The notes: generated from the letters alone by a model not told the origin. Counted from the stretch's first letter, positions 15,725 through 24,414 are shown. The stretch is DNA of 64,000 nucleotides from Cellulomonas avistercoris (GCF_014836445.1 NZ_JACSQV010000019.1:1-64000); one strand, 5' to 3'. Numbers and translations: made by a program.

Positions 15725-16558
15725 GTGCCCCCCATCTCGTTGCCCCGCCTCGCCGTCGTGCCCGACGTGCGTCTCGTCGCCGTCGACATGGACGGCTCGC
15801 TGCTCGACGACGCCAAGCGCATCGACCCGTCGTTCTGGCCGCTGCTCGACACGCTCGTCGCGCGCGGTGTCACGGTGTGCCCGGCCAGCGGCCGGCAGTA
15901 CGCCACCCTGCGCCGTCAGCTCGGGCGGGACGACCTGGTGTACGTGGCGGAGAACGGTGCGCACGTGGTGCGTGACGGCGGCACGCTGGCCGTGCACGGC
16001 CTCGAGGCGGACGTGGCGCGCGACGTCGTGCGCGCGGTGCGCCGGGCGGCCGCCGCGGGCGCGGACGTGGGCGTCGTCGTCTGCGGGCTGCGCAGCGCGT
16101 ACGTCGAGCGCGTCGACGCCGCGTTCGTGACGCAGTGCGAGCCGTACTACGCCCTCCTGGAGCAGGTGCCCGACCTCACGGCCGTGCAGGACACGGTGCT
16201 CAAGGTCGCGGTGTACGACTTCGGCCCGGCGGCGACCGGCGCGGGTCCGGCGCTCGCGCCGTTCGGCGGCGTGGCGCGGGTGCTCGTCAGCGGTGAGCAC
16301 TGGGTGGACGTCATGAGCCCCGACGCCGACAAGGGCCACGCGCTGCGGGACGTGCAGCGCGCCCTGGGTGTCGGCCCGGAGCAGACCGTCGCGTTCGGCG
16401 ACTACTTCAACGACGTCGGCATGCTCGAGGCCGCGCACTGGTCGTTCGCGATGGACAACGCGCATCCCGACGTCCGGGCGCGCGCCCGGTTCGTCGCACC
16501 GTCGAACAACGACAACGGCGTGGTGCGCACGCTGCGCGAGCTGCTGCGGCTGGGCTGA
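15725..16558 (+). CDS. Cof-type HAD phosphatase
   Basis: 277-residue HAD-superfamily phosphatase of the Cof/YbjI type (class IIB cap). Motif I is VAVDMDGSLLDD, motif II CPASGRQ, motif III the Lys in ADKGHAL, motif IV FGDYFNDVGML. Substrates are usually sugar phosphates or pyridoxal phosphate. GTG 15725 follows CGAGGATCAGCCC; an alternative GTG at 15701 overlaps the TPR gene stop, but it has no ribosome site. It lies 20 bases after the MoxR operon and may be read with it. Confidence 0.85.
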   Translation: MPPISLPRLAVVPDVRLVAVDMDGSLLDDAKRIDPSFWPLLDTLVARGVTVCPASGRQYATLRRQLGRDDLVYVAENGAHVVRDGGTLAVHGLEADVARDVVRAVRRAAAAGADVGVVVCGLRSAYVERVDAAFVTQCEPYYALLEQVPDLTAVQDTVLKVAVYDFGPAATGAGPALAPFGGVARVLVSGEHWVDVMSPDADKGHALRDVQRALGVGPEQTVAFGDYFNDVGMLEAAHWSFAMDNAHPDVRARARFVAPSNNDNGVVRTLRELLRLG

Positions 16559-16580
16559 GCCCGCCGGACGCGCGGCGCGG

Positions 16581-17342
16581 TCAGGCCGTGCCGTCGAGCA
16601 CGGGCGGCGGGGCCTGCAGGTCGATGGCCCGCAGCGTCACGGCGTGCTCGACGCCCACCAGGCGCCCCTGGGCAGCGGTGAGCGCGGGGATCAGCGCCGC
16701 CGGGGCCGGGTGCCAGGGCAGCAGCGCCAGGTACTCGCGGTGCGCCTCGAGCGACGCGATGCCGCGCTGCAGCGCCTCCCCGGTGACGTCGACGCCGTGC
16801 GTCGGGTGCGCGTCGCCCGCGACGAGCAGCCAGCGCACCGCGCACGGCTCGAGCCCGTCGGCCAGCAGCTCGGGGAAGACCCACCGGTTGCCGGCGTCGC
16901 GCACGGCGTCCGCGGCGGCCAGGCCGGCGGCGCGGTGGTCGGCCTGGTTGAGGCCGACCGGGGTCTCCTCGGCCCAGGTGGCCGTCAGCACGGCGTCGGG
17001 GCGGAACCGGCGGATCGTGGCGGCGATGTCGCGGCGCAGCCCGAGCCCGTACTGCAGCACGCCGTCCGGGTGCTCGAGGAAGTCGACCTGCGTGACGCCG
17101 ACGGCGGCCGAGCCCGCGACCTGCTCGCGCACGCGCACCTCGGCCGTGCGGGCGGGGTCGGACGCGTCCATGCCGGCCTCGCCGCGCGTGAGCAGGAGGT
17201 AGGCGACCTCGACGCCGCGCGCGGTCCACGACGCGACCGCGGCGGAGGTCCCGTACTCCAGGTCGTCGGGGTGCGCGACGACGCACAGCACCCGCGTGAG
17301 CGCGTCGTCGGGCAGCAGGGGCAGACTCGTCGGCTCGGACAT
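16581..17342 (-). CDS. PIG-L family zinc deacetylase
   Basis: 253 residues of the PIG-L/LmbE fold. The zinc-site motif is VVAHPDDLEYG near residue 22, and the second ligand stretch is NQADHRAAG. Relatives remove acetyl groups from N-acetylglucosaminyl compounds, including the mycothiol enzymes MshB and Mca, but this protein lacks other recognisable MshB features, so the substrate stays open. A leaderless -10 hexamer fixes the ATG at 17342. The upstream macro-domain gene is in the same direction, 75 bases away. Confidence 0.82.
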   Translation of the reverse strand: MSEPTSLPLLPDDALTRVLCVVAHPDDLEYGTSAAVASWTARGVEVAYLLLTRGEAGMDASDPARTAEVRVREQVAGSAAVGVTQVDFLEHPDGVLQYGLGLRRDIAATIRRFRPDAVLTATWAEETPVGLNQADHRAAGLAAADAVRDAGNRWVFPELLADGLEPCAVRWLLVAGDAHPTHGVDVTGEALQRGIASLEAHREYLALLPWHPAPAALIPALTAAQGRLVGVEHAVTLRAIDLQAPPPVLDGTA

Positions 17343-17348
17343 GGCCCC

Positions 17349-17354
17349 ACGCTA
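17349..17354 (-). promoter_or_regulatory. -10 hexamer TAGCGT, leaderless start of PIG-L gene
   Basis: TAGCGT ends six bases before ATG 17342. Confidence 0.5.
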
Positions 17355-17417
17355 GGGCGGGCGTCCGGCGGCGGCACGCCGACGGCGGCGGTCCGGCCCG
17401 CCCACCGGCGCCCGGCG

Positions 17418-17945
17418 TCAGCCGCGTGCGAGCGCGTCGTCGAAGGCCGCGAGCAGCGGCGGCGAGAACAGCACGAACCGGAGGGTCGTCAGCGTCGTCG
17501 CCGGGTGCGCGTCGACCCACGCGCGCGCGGCACCGACGGCGACCTCGGCCGCCTGGGCCGCGTCCCACCCGTAGACGCCGGCGCCGACGGCCGGCATCGC
17601 GATGCTCGTGGCCCCGAGCCCGTCGCTGACGTCGAGGCTCGCGGTGAAGCACGACGCGAGCAGCGCCGGGTCGCGCTCGCCGCGGTGGCGGTTCGGTCCG
17701 ACGGTGTGGACGACCCAGCGCGCGGGCAGGTCGAACGCCGGCGTCGCGACCGCGTGCCCGACCGGCAGCCCGTCCGGCAGCGAGGTGCGCCGCAGCTCGC
17801 GGCACGCGGCCAGCAGCCGCGGACCGGCGGCGGCGTGGATCGCACCGTCGACACCGCCGCCGCCCAGCAGCGACGTGTTGGCGGCGTTGACGACGACGTC
17901 GACCTCCTGGCGCGTGATGTCCCCGAGCACGGTCGCGATCCCCAT
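17418..17945 (-). CDS. Macro-domain ADP-ribose hydrolase
   Basis: 175-residue stand-alone macro domain (MacroD/YmdB type). VVNAANTSLLGGGGVDGAIHAAAG carries the catalytic Asn/Asp loop, and AMPAVGAGVYGWD is the phosphate-binding loop. Such enzymes hydrolyse O-acetyl-ADP-ribose, the product of sirtuins, or remove ADP-ribose from proteins; a sirtuin is encoded about 8 kb away. The start MGIATVLGDIT follows GGGGAGGATGGCGGG; a longer frame upstream has no family content. Confidence 0.88.
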   Translation of the reverse strand: MGIATVLGDITRQEVDVVVNAANTSLLGGGGVDGAIHAAAGPRLLAACRELRRTSLPDGLPVGHAVATPAFDLPARWVVHTVGPNRHRGERDPALLASCFTASLDVSDGLGATSIAMPAVGAGVYGWDAAQAAEVAVGAARAWVDAHPATTLTTLRFVLFSPPLLAAFDDALARG

Positions 17946-18435
17946 CCCGCCATCCTCCCCGGCGCACGCGGCCGACGCCCGCGCGACGGCCCGGGCCCGC
18001 GGCGACGGACCGGGCCGCGCAGCCGCCGCGGTCGGCACGCGGACGCGGGTGCGCGGTGCGCGTCCGACCGGGTGAACCCTGGCCCGGTGTCCACAGCCTG
18101 CGTCCACACCCCTGTGTCTGGCCGGTGAGTTCGCAGGTGGGCCTGTGGACGACGCTGTGGACGCAGCGGTGGACGACGACGACTCGGCAGGTCCCCTTGC
18201 GGCGGCCCGCGGACAGGGCTACAAGGGTGGTCGCCAGGTCGCCGATGGTCTCCCACCTGCACGGACGCACTCCCGCAGCGTGGCCCGGAGGGCGCGGGCG
18301 ACGTCGCCTGCAGGCGCCCGGGCAGCGGTCCGGACGCCCGTGATGGACGGGAACGTCCTGTGGACGACGGTGCGGCGGCGAGCCGCTGCCAGCGCGCCCC
18401 GGAGAACTTGGACCGTCAACCCGCCGACCGCGAGG
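17946..18435. other. 490-bp gene-free stretch with DnaA-box-like words
   Basis: No open frame here looks real. Between 18087 and 18367 there is a cluster of words close to the DnaA box TTGTCCACA: GTGTCCACA (18087-18095) and TGTGGACGA (18144-18152 and 18359-18367) differ by one base each; 18100-18108, 18156-18164 and 18168-18176 by two. No dnaA, dnaN or rpmH gene is nearby, so it is not obviously oriC. Confidence 0.45.
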
Positions 18436-18873
18436 TCAGGGTGCCGGAGCCGACTCGACGAGGATCGTCACGGGCCCGTCGTTGACGAGCTCGACCGCCA
18501 TGTCGGCGCCGAACCGGCCCGTCGCGACCTCGAGCCCGCGCTGCCGCAGCGCCGCGACGACGGCGTCGACCAGCGGCTCGGCGACCGCACCGGGTGCGGC
18601 CGCGTTCCACGTGGGGCGCCGCCCCTTGCGCACGTCGGCGTACAGCGTGAACTGGCTGACGACGAGCACGGGCGCCCCGACCTCGACCGCCGATCGCTCG
18701 TCGCGCAGGATCCGCAGCTCGGCGATCTTGCGCGCCACCAGCTCGACCTGCGCGGGGCCGTCCCCCGGCGTCACGCCGACCAGCGCGAGCAGGCCCGGCC
18801 GGTCGATCGCGCCCACGACCTCGCCGTCGACGCGCACCGCGGCACGCGTGACGCGCTGCACGACCGCCCTCAT
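18436..18873 (-). CDS. dtd: D-aminoacyl-tRNA deacylase
   Basis: 145 residues, the normal length. DTD hydrolyses D-amino acids and glycine mischarged on tRNA. Both active-site motifs are present: SQFTLYADVRKGRRPTW and the Gly-cis-Pro loop NDGPVT. MRAVVQRVTRAAVRVDG is the typical N-terminus. It lies ten bases downstream of the asparaginase gene in the same direction, so it is probably co-transcribed. Confidence 0.95.
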   Translation of the reverse strand: MRAVVQRVTRAAVRVDGEVVGAIDRPGLLALVGVTPGDGPAQVELVARKIAELRILRDERSAVEVGAPVLVVSQFTLYADVRKGRRPTWNAAAPGAVAEPLVDAVVAALRQRGLEVATGRFGADMAVELVNDGPVTILVESAPAP

Positions 18874-18883
18874 CGCCGCCGGC

Positions 18884-19867
18884 TCACGCGTCGGGGCCGA
18901 ACGTCGCCCGCACCGCGCCGACCGGGTGCCCGTGCCCCAGCACCGGGGTGTCCCCCGCCGCCGCCACGAGCTCGGGCGGCACGCCCGCGAGCGCGAGCGC
19001 GGCGGCCAGCACCGCGGCGCGCGGCCGGCCGGAGCCGTCGAGGACCTTGAGCGCGACCGCGCCGCCGTCGGGGAGCCCGGCCGCGTACACGCCGTCGGCG
19101 CCGTCCTTGGCGACCAGCCCCGGCACGGCCGACATGAAGGCCGTGACGTCGCGGCCCGTCCCGCCGACGTGCCACGGGTGCGCGGCCATCGCGCGGCCCA
19201 CGCGCGCCTCCGGGGACCCGTCGTCGTGGGCTGCGGCCGCGGCGACCGTGGCGAACGCCCGCGCGAGGCCCGTCAGCGTCGTGGACAGCAGCGGCGCGCC
19301 GCAGCCGTCGACGGTGACGTGCTCGACCGGCGCGCCCGTCAGCTCGACGGTGGCCGCGACCACGGCCTGCTGCAGCGGGTGCGCCGGGTCCAGGTACCCG
19401 TCCGTCGGCCAGCCCGCCGCGCGGCAGGTCGCGAGCATGCCCGCGTGCTTGCCGGAGCAGTTCTGCGTGAGCGGCTCGGGCCCGTGCCCCGCGGCGCGGC
19501 GCTGCCACGCGGCCTCGGGCGACAGCGGCCAGTCCGGCGTGTTGCGCAGGTCGTCCGCCGTGAGCCCCGCCGACGCGAGCAGCCGCTCGACGACCTCCAG
19601 GTGCCCGGGCTCCCCCGAGTGGCTCGCGCACACCAGCGCGAGGTCCGCACCGGTGGCCTCCAACCCGTGCCGGACCATCGCGACACCCTGCACGGGCTTG
19701 AGCGACGACCGCGGCCAGATCACCACGTCCGGGTCGCCGGACGCGTGCACCACGGAGCCGTCCGGCGCGAGCACGACGACGTGGCCCAGGTGCACGGACT
19801 CGACGAGGTCGCCGCGGTGCACGCGCGCGAGCGGCACCGCCCCGTCGGCGACGTCGGGGGCGCTCAC
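18884..19867 (-). CDS. Asparaginase (asparaginase II family)
   Basis: 327 residues of the Rhizobium-type asparaginase family, unrelated in sequence to E. coli AnsA/AnsB. Visible family motifs are WPRSSLKPVQ, CASHSGEPGHLEVVE, NCSGKHAGMLATC and VDGCGAPLLS. It would convert asparagine to aspartate and ammonia in the cytoplasm. The GTG at 19867 makes a GTGA overlap with the DUF2516 gene and marks where homology starts; the frame upstream of it belongs to other genes. Confidence 0.88.
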   Translation of the reverse strand: MSAPDVADGAVPLARVHRGDLVESVHLGHVVVLAPDGSVVHASGDPDVVIWPRSSLKPVQGVAMVRHGLEATGADLALVCASHSGEPGHLEVVERLLASAGLTADDLRNTPDWPLSPEAAWQRRAAGHGPEPLTQNCSGKHAGMLATCRAAGWPTDGYLDPAHPLQQAVVAATVELTGAPVEHVTVDGCGAPLLSTTLTGLARAFATVAAAAAHDDGSPEARVGRAMAAHPWHVGGTGRDVTAFMSAVPGLVAKDGADGVYAAGLPDGGAVALKVLDGSGRPRAAVLAAALALAGVPPELVAAAGDTPVLGHGHPVGAVRATFGPDA

Positions 19868-20205
19868 CACCCGCCCCGCGACGGGCCGCCCCCGCGACGG
19901 CGCGTGTACGGCCCGACCGCGGGCCGCACGTCGACGAGGTACACGATCGCCGCGGCCGCGCTGACGAGCGCGAGGAACGACGGGAACGGCAGCCCGATGC
20001 CCAGCGGCGGCGGGATCGAGATGAACGCGACGACGGTGGCGGCCACGAGCACCCACGTCCAGAACTGGCGCGTGCGCTTGCCGGCGGAGACGAAGGCCGC
20101 GGCCGGACGGCGCAGGCAGTCGACGAGCGCCCACACCGACAGCACGAAGATCGTCACGTAGAAGACGAGGAAGAGCACGAACTGCAGCGACCCGATGATG
20201 CCCAC
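19864..20205 (-). CDS. DUF2516 membrane protein
   Basis: 113-residue membrane protein, three hydrophobic segments (FVLFLVFYVTIFVLSVWALVD, WVLVAATVVAFISI, FLALVSAAAAIVYLVD). VDCLRRPAAAFVSAGKRTRQFW matches the conserved loop of the actinobacterial DUF2516 family; function unknown. GTG start fixed by a leaderless -10 hexamer. It heads an operon with asparaginase and dtd. Confidence 0.82.
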   Translation of the reverse strand: MGIIGSLQFVLFLVFYVTIFVLSVWALVDCLRRPAAAFVSAGKRTRQFWTWVLVAATVVAFISIPPPLGIGLPFPSFLALVSAAAAIVYLVDVRPAVGPYTRRRGGGPSRGGW

Positions 20206-20211
20206 CCCGTG

Positions 20212-20217
20212 AGCCTA
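20212..20217 (-). promoter_or_regulatory. -10 hexamer TAGGCT, leaderless start of DUF2516 gene
   Basis: TAGGCT ends six bases before GTG 20205. Confidence 0.5.
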
Positions 20218-20253
20218 CGAGACGCACCCGGCGCGGTGCGGCTCCCGACGGCG

Positions 20254-21390
20254 TCAGAGCTCGGGCAGTGCGGCGCGCGCGTCGCCCGCGGGGGCGCCGG
20301 CGGCCTCGAGCAGGTCGACGACGAGCGAGCGCAGCAGCAGCACGAGCGACTGGGACTTCCAGTCGTCGGGCGCCAGGACGTACGGGTCGAGGGCCGTGGC
20401 GAGCTGCCGCAGCCGGTCGCGGGCCGGACGCGGGTCGTGCCCGGTGCCGATCGCCGTGGCCAGGTCCTCGGTCGCCTGCGCGGCGGACTCGACCACGTCG
20501 GCGAGGCCCGGTGCGACGTGGTCGTCCTCGACAGCGGCCACCGAGCGACGCGTCAGCACGCGCGCGTTGCGCATCGCGCGGTCGAGCAGCACCGACTCGT
20601 CCACGAGCCGGTCCAGCTCGGGACGGTGCCGCCGGTGCGCGGGGGCCAGCCGGACGAGCTCGGCGGCGGACCGGGCGGCGTCGCGCCACTCGTCGAGCGC
20701 CGGCTGCGACGCCCGGCCGGTCAGCAGCGCGGCCTCGACGTCCTCGACCGAGCCGCGCCGCAGGCCCCGGGCCAGCAGGTGCAGGACCGCGGCCAGCTCG
20801 AGGACGGCCGCCTGCGCGAGCGTGCGCGGGTGGCGCCGCGGGTCCGTGGGGGTGAGCAGCGCGAACGCGAGCGCCACGAGGCCCCCGACGACCGCGTCGA
20901 TCCACCTGCCGAACGGCCCGCCGCCGATCTGCGGCAGCCCGACGATGACGATGGCCTGCACGCCCGCCTGCGTCGTGAGCATGGGCCCGCGGTCGAGGAA
21001 CCGCCCGACCAGCGCCGACCCGGCCAGGACCAGGGCCATCTGCCACAGGCCGGAGCCGATGACGTGCACCACGAGGTCCCCGGCCGCGACGCCGATCGCG
21101 ACACCGCCCGCGAGCTCCGTGACGCGACGCACGGACCGGTCGCGGGAGAACCCGAGCGCGAGCCACGCGGCGACGGGCGCGAAGAACGGCATCTCGTGGC
21201 CGAAGACGTACAGGCCGATGCCGTAGGCGAGGCCCGCGGCGACCGAGGCCTGCAGGATCAGCGCCCACGACGCGCGCACGCGCGCCCACCCGGCGCGCAC
21301 GCGCGACCCGAGGTGCAGCTGCAGGCTCGCGCGCGCCGGCAGCGTGCCCCCCGCCCCCGCGGCAGAGGGCCCGCCGCCCACGGGTGTCAC
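20254..21390 (-). CDS. FUSC-family membrane protein
   Basis: 378 residues. About six membrane segments in the first 165 residues (ILQASVAAGLAYGIGLYVFG, VAIGVAAGDLVVHVIG, MALVLAGSALVG, AGVQAIVIVGLPQ, VVGGLVALAFALLTP) and a long helical cytoplasmic domain. RSVRRVTELAGGVAIGVAAGDL is the repeat-like segment of fusaric-acid-resistance/aromatic-acid-exporter proteins. Transport of an aromatic acid is possible but not proven. GTG start in a GTGA overlap with the ygfZ gene. Confidence 0.8.
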   Translation of the reverse strand: MTPVGGGPSAAGAGGTLPARASLQLHLGSRVRAGWARVRASWALILQASVAAGLAYGIGLYVFGHEMPFFAPVAAWLALGFSRDRSVRRVTELAGGVAIGVAAGDLVVHVIGSGLWQMALVLAGSALVGRFLDRGPMLTTQAGVQAIVIVGLPQIGGGPFGRWIDAVVGGLVALAFALLTPTDPRRHPRTLAQAAVLELAAVLHLLARGLRRGSVEDVEAALLTGRASQPALDEWRDAARSAAELVRLAPAHRRHRPELDRLVDESVLLDRAMRNARVLTRRSVAAVEDDHVAPGLADVVESAAQATEDLATAIGTGHDPRPARDRLRQLATALDPYVLAPDDWKSQSLVLLLRSLVVDLLEAAGAPAGDARAALPEL

Positions 21391-22616
21391 GCCCCGAGCA
21401 TCGGGTGCTGGCCGAGCCCGCGGGTCAGCGGCCCGCGCGCGGCGGGACGGTCGGGCGTCACGCCCTCGCCGTCCACGACGACCTCCTGGCCGGCGGCGAC
21501 CGCACCGCCGTCGCAGTCGACGAGCAGCACGGCGTCGGTGGGCACGGACCGCTTGACGACGGCCAGCGCGAGGGGGCCCAGCTCGTGGTGCCGCGCGACG
21601 GACGTCACGCGCCCCACCTGCCGCCCGGCCTCGGCCGCCTCGGCGCCACCGGCCGTGGGCGCGGCGGCGGCCGGCAGCCGCACGGCCGCCCCCACCTCGG
21701 GCACCAGGTGCCCGGAGCCGTCCAGGTGCAGCATGACGAGGCGGCGCGGCGGACGGCCCAGGTTGTGCACGCGCGCCACCGTCTCCTGCCCGCGGTAGCA
21801 GCCCTTGTTCAGGTGGACGGCGGTGCGCAGCCAGTCGAGCTCGTGCGGGATCGTGCGGTCGTCCACCTCGTGCGACGTGCGGGGGCGCCAGGCCTCGACG
21901 CGCATCGCCTCGGAGGCCCACGTGCCGACGAGCGGCCACCCGGCGGCCTGCCGCGTGCGCACCTCCTCGACGAGGCGCTCGCGCGGCACGAGCACGATCC
22001 GCCAGCGCCGGTCGGCACCGGGGTGCGCGTCGTCGGCGGCGCCGTAGCGCGTGCCGCCCGGGGCGGTCCGCGGCCACGGGTCGCGCCACGTCACGGGCTC
22101 CCCCTCGCCGCCCTCGGCGTCGACGGGCTCGGCGAGCGCCGCCCACGCGTCGGTGACGTCGGCGACCTCGACGCGCAGCGTGAACCGCATGCGGTCCAGC
22201 CAGGCGGCCAGCGCGGGCGCGGTCTCGGTCAGCAGCCACGCGGTCGTGCCGTCGTCGACGAGGCCCACGGCGTGCTCGACGTGCCCGTGGGGGTCGAGCA
22301 CGAGCAGCTCGGTCGACGTGCGCGGCGGGAGCGCGGCGACGTCCTGCGTGGTCAGCGAGTGCAGCCACGTGAGGCGGTCGGGGCCGGTGACGGTCACGAC
22401 GCCCAGGTACGACTGGTCGACGACCGCGCCGCCGCGGGCCAGGGCCCGCTGCTCGGCCGTCGGGTCGCCGTAGTGCCAGGCCACGCCCGCGTCGGGGCCG
22501 CCGGCGGCGACCGCGCCGTGCACCGCGAGCAGGGGGCTGCGGTGCCGCGGTGCCGCAGCTGCGGGCGCCGCGTCAGGTGCCGCGGCGTCGGGGGCGGTCG
22601 ACACGTCGTCCGTCAT
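21387..22616 (-). CDS. ygfZ: Folate-binding Fe-S assembly protein YgfZ
   Basis: 409-residue member of the YgfZ/GcvT family. The signature KGCYRGQE, with the conserved Cys, is present in HLNKGCYRGQETVARVHN. YgfZ proteins use tetrahydrofolate and help maintain certain iron-sulfur enzymes. Longer than E. coli YgfZ (about 326 residues), largely from an Ala/Pro-rich N-terminus of about 35 residues and loops. ATG 22616 sits just after the nitrobindin stop, so translation is coupled. Confidence 0.88.
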   Translation of the reverse strand: MTDDVSTAPDAAAPDAAPAAAAPRHRSPLLAVHGAVAAGGPDAGVAWHYGDPTAEQRALARGGAVVDQSYLGVVTVTGPDRLTWLHSLTTQDVAALPPRTSTELLVLDPHGHVEHAVGLVDDGTTAWLLTETAPALAAWLDRMRFTLRVEVADVTDAWAALAEPVDAEGGEGEPVTWRDPWPRTAPGGTRYGAADDAHPGADRRWRIVLVPRERLVEEVRTRQAAGWPLVGTWASEAMRVEAWRPRTSHEVDDRTIPHELDWLRTAVHLNKGCYRGQETVARVHNLGRPPRRLVMLHLDGSGHLVPEVGAAVRLPAAAAPTAGGAEAAEAGRQVGRVTSVARHHELGPLALAVVKRSVPTDAVLLVDCDGGAVAAGQEVVVDGEGVTPDRPAARGPLTRGLGQHPMLGA

Positions 22617-22617
22617 G

Positions 22618-23220
22618 TCAGCCCTCCACGCGGCTGAGCCGCGCGGACGCGTACGACTGCATCGGCTGACCGAAGGCGGCGATGTCATGGGCCCACATGA
22701 GGTCGCCCTCGACCAGCCCGTAGAGGCGCTTGCCGGCGTTCACGGCGGCACCCGTCGCGGTGTGCGCGATGAGGTCGGACGCGAGGTCGACGCGGCCGTT
22801 GCCGACGGACCCCACGTACACGGCGACGTACCCGGCGGGGTCGGCGACGAGCAGCTCGACCGGGTGCTGGTCCGCCGTGAGCTCCGCGGGACGCTCGGGC
22901 GGCACGCGCCAGTACCCGGACTCGGTGGTCCACACAGGTGCGTCGGCGACGTCGGGCACGTCCTGCGGCGGTGCGTCGGGGTCCTGGTCGCCCGACGCCT
23001 CGAGCTCGATCGCCGCGGCGTCGTCGGGTGCGACGACGAGCCGGATGGTGGTGCGGTACGCGAGGTACGGACCGCCGTCGTGCGTGATCTCGAGCTCCTG
23101 GGTGAAGGCGCTCTCCTCGATCCCGGGGTAGCCCACGACGCCCTCGCCGCGCCAGCGGCCGACCAACCAGGCGAGCGGGTAGACCTCGGGCGCCAGGCCC
23201 TCGGGCAGCACGAACGGCAC
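22618..23220 (-). CDS. Nitrobindin-like FABP-family heme protein
   Basis: 200 residues of the DUF1794/FABP-like beta-barrel family. The barrel opens with WLVGRWRGEGVVGYP, containing the conserved GxWxGxG, and GYWRVPPERPAEL follows. A C-terminal His-containing segment (WAHDIAAFGQPMQSYASARLSRV) is where nitrobindins place the heme ligand. Likely a ferric heme protein that detoxifies peroxynitrite. The GTG at 23220 follows GAGGAGGCACC. Operon with ygfZ; the pair also neighbours glnR in Mycobacterium. Confidence 0.85.
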   Translation of the reverse strand: MPFVLPEGLAPEVYPLAWLVGRWRGEGVVGYPGIEESAFTQELEITHDGGPYLAYRTTIRLVVAPDDAAAIELEASGDQDPDAPPQDVPDVADAPVWTTESGYWRVPPERPAELTADQHPVELLVADPAGYVAVYVGSVGNGRVDLASDLIAHTATGAAVNAGKRLYGLVEGDLMWAHDIAAFGQPMQSYASARLSRVEG

Positions 23221-23244
23221 GGTGCCTCCTCGGTTCAGGTGCGT

Positions 23245-23260
23245 CGACGGCGCGCCGTCG
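23245..23260. repeat. 16-bp perfect palindrome
   Basis: CGACGGCGCGCCGTCG, upstream of the nitrobindin ribosome site and between it and the 35-residue gene. Operator or small hairpin. Confidence 0.35.
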
Positions 23261-23318
23261 TCCACGGGTGACGGGCGACCGACGGGGCGCCCGTGGGGCG
23301 CAGGTCGGCGCCCAGGGC

Positions 23319-23426
23319 TCAGCGCTGGCCCTTGTACAGCCGGTAGGCGACGAAGCCGGCGAACCACGTGATCGTCCCCGTGGCCAGCACCAGCAGACCG
23401 ATGAAGAACCCCTCGAGCGCAGTCAT
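23319..23426 (-). CDS. 35-residue single-pass membrane microprotein
   Basis: Short gene of 35 codons: the product begins MTALEGFFIGLLVLATGT, continues with a hydrophobic stretch to FAGFVAYRLY and ends KGQR. One membrane helix fills most of it, with a short basic tail. TAGGAT six bases upstream of the ATG can serve as a leaderless -10 and also contains AGGA. Similar tiny proteins exist in other actinobacteria as hypotheticals. No function can be assigned. Confidence 0.6.
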   Translation of the reverse strand: MTALEGFFIGLLVLATGTITWFAGFVAYRLYKGQR

Positions 23427-23432
23427 GCACCG

Positions 23433-23438
23433 ATCCTA
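23433..23438 (-). promoter_or_regulatory. -10 hexamer TAGGAT before 35-residue gene
   Basis: Ends six bases before ATG 23426; overlaps a possible AGGA ribosome site. Confidence 0.4.
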
Positions 23439-23475
23439 ACGACGAGCGGCGTCAGGATCGTCCCGGGCGGCGCGA

Positions 23476-24210
23476 TCAGGCCGCGAAGACGCGCCCGGCG
23501 ACGTACACCAGGACGCCGCTGACCGTGACGGGCAGCACGACGACGGCGAGCGAGGGCCAGGTCCGGGCGAGCGCCGGGAACCGGTCGAACAGCGCGTGCA
23601 GCGCGGCGACGAGGATGCCGACGCCCACTCCGAGCACCACGCCCGCGACGAGCTGCACGCCCGGCAGGGCCCACCCGACGAGCGCCCCGCCGCCCGTCGC
23701 GACCGCGAGGGTGATGAGGTAGACGAGCCAGGTGCGGCCGCGCAGCGCGACGGCCGCCGAGCCGAGCGCGAGGGCCACGGCCCCCGCGACGACCAGCTCC
23801 TTGCCGCCCTCGATCCGCGCGGTGGCGACCCACCCCGTGACGCACACGGCCAGGACCGTGCCCGCGACCGTGCCGGACACCGACTCCACGAGCCGCAGGC
23901 GGCCGTCGCGGCGCAGCAGCTCGTTGACGAACGCGAGCACCACCGACCCGGCGAAGACCAGGGCCATGTGCTGCAGGTACGGCTGCTCGGCCGTGAACGT
24001 GACCGCCGCGACCGATCCGATGCCCCCGAGGGCCACCACGGCGCCCGCCCCGGGGCTGAACGGCAGCCCCGCGAGCCCGGGCCAGCCGACGGCCAGGACG
24101 AGCACGAGCACCGCGCTCACGCCCGCGAGCGGCAGCACGCCGAGGTAGCCGGCGACGGCGACCACGGCGGCCAGCACGGCGGTGAGGACGGCGCGCGTCT
24201 CGACGCTCAT
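23476..24210 (-). CDS. Multi-pass membrane protein, unknown function
   Basis: 244 residues with about seven or eight hydrophobic helices (AVLTAVLAAVVAVAGYLGVLP, VSAVLVLVLAVGWPGL, HMALVFAGSVVLAFVNEL, GTVAGTVLAVCVTGWVA, ELVVAGAVALALGSAAVAL, LVYLITLAVATGGGALVGWA, VVLGVGVGILVAALHALF, SLAVVVLPVTVSGVLVYVAG). A motif RDGRLRLVESVSG lies in a loop. I do not recognise the family. Divergent from glnR. ATG 24210 begins the first predicted helix; the frame upstream is low quality. Confidence 0.7.
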   Translation of the reverse strand: MSVETRAVLTAVLAAVVAVAGYLGVLPLAGVSAVLVLVLAVGWPGLAGLPFSPGAGAVVALGGIGSVAAVTFTAEQPYLQHMALVFAGSVVLAFVNELLRRDGRLRLVESVSGTVAGTVLAVCVTGWVATARIEGGKELVVAGAVALALGSAAVALRGRTWLVYLITLAVATGGGALVGWALPGVQLVAGVVLGVGVGILVAALHALFDRFPALARTWPSLAVVVLPVTVSGVLVYVAGRVFAA

Positions 24211-24414
24211 CGCGCGTCCCGCCGACCGTACGGTCGCGTCATCGCCCGGTGGCGGCGGGTCGTCGGACGGTCGTCGTGGAGCACGCGGGCGATTCTCGCA
24301 GACCCGGCGCGGACGGCCGACCGACACCCGGACGGGGGAGCCTGCGTGGGCGGCGGCGCTGGCGCGCCGGACCACGCGGTAACGTGTGCCCACTCTCAGC
24401 CAGGAGGTGACAGG

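Noticed and set aside
18087..18367. Chromosomal replication origin
   Set aside because: No dnaA, dnaN, recF or rpmH genes are near and no perfect box is in the cluster, so I call it DnaA-box-like only.
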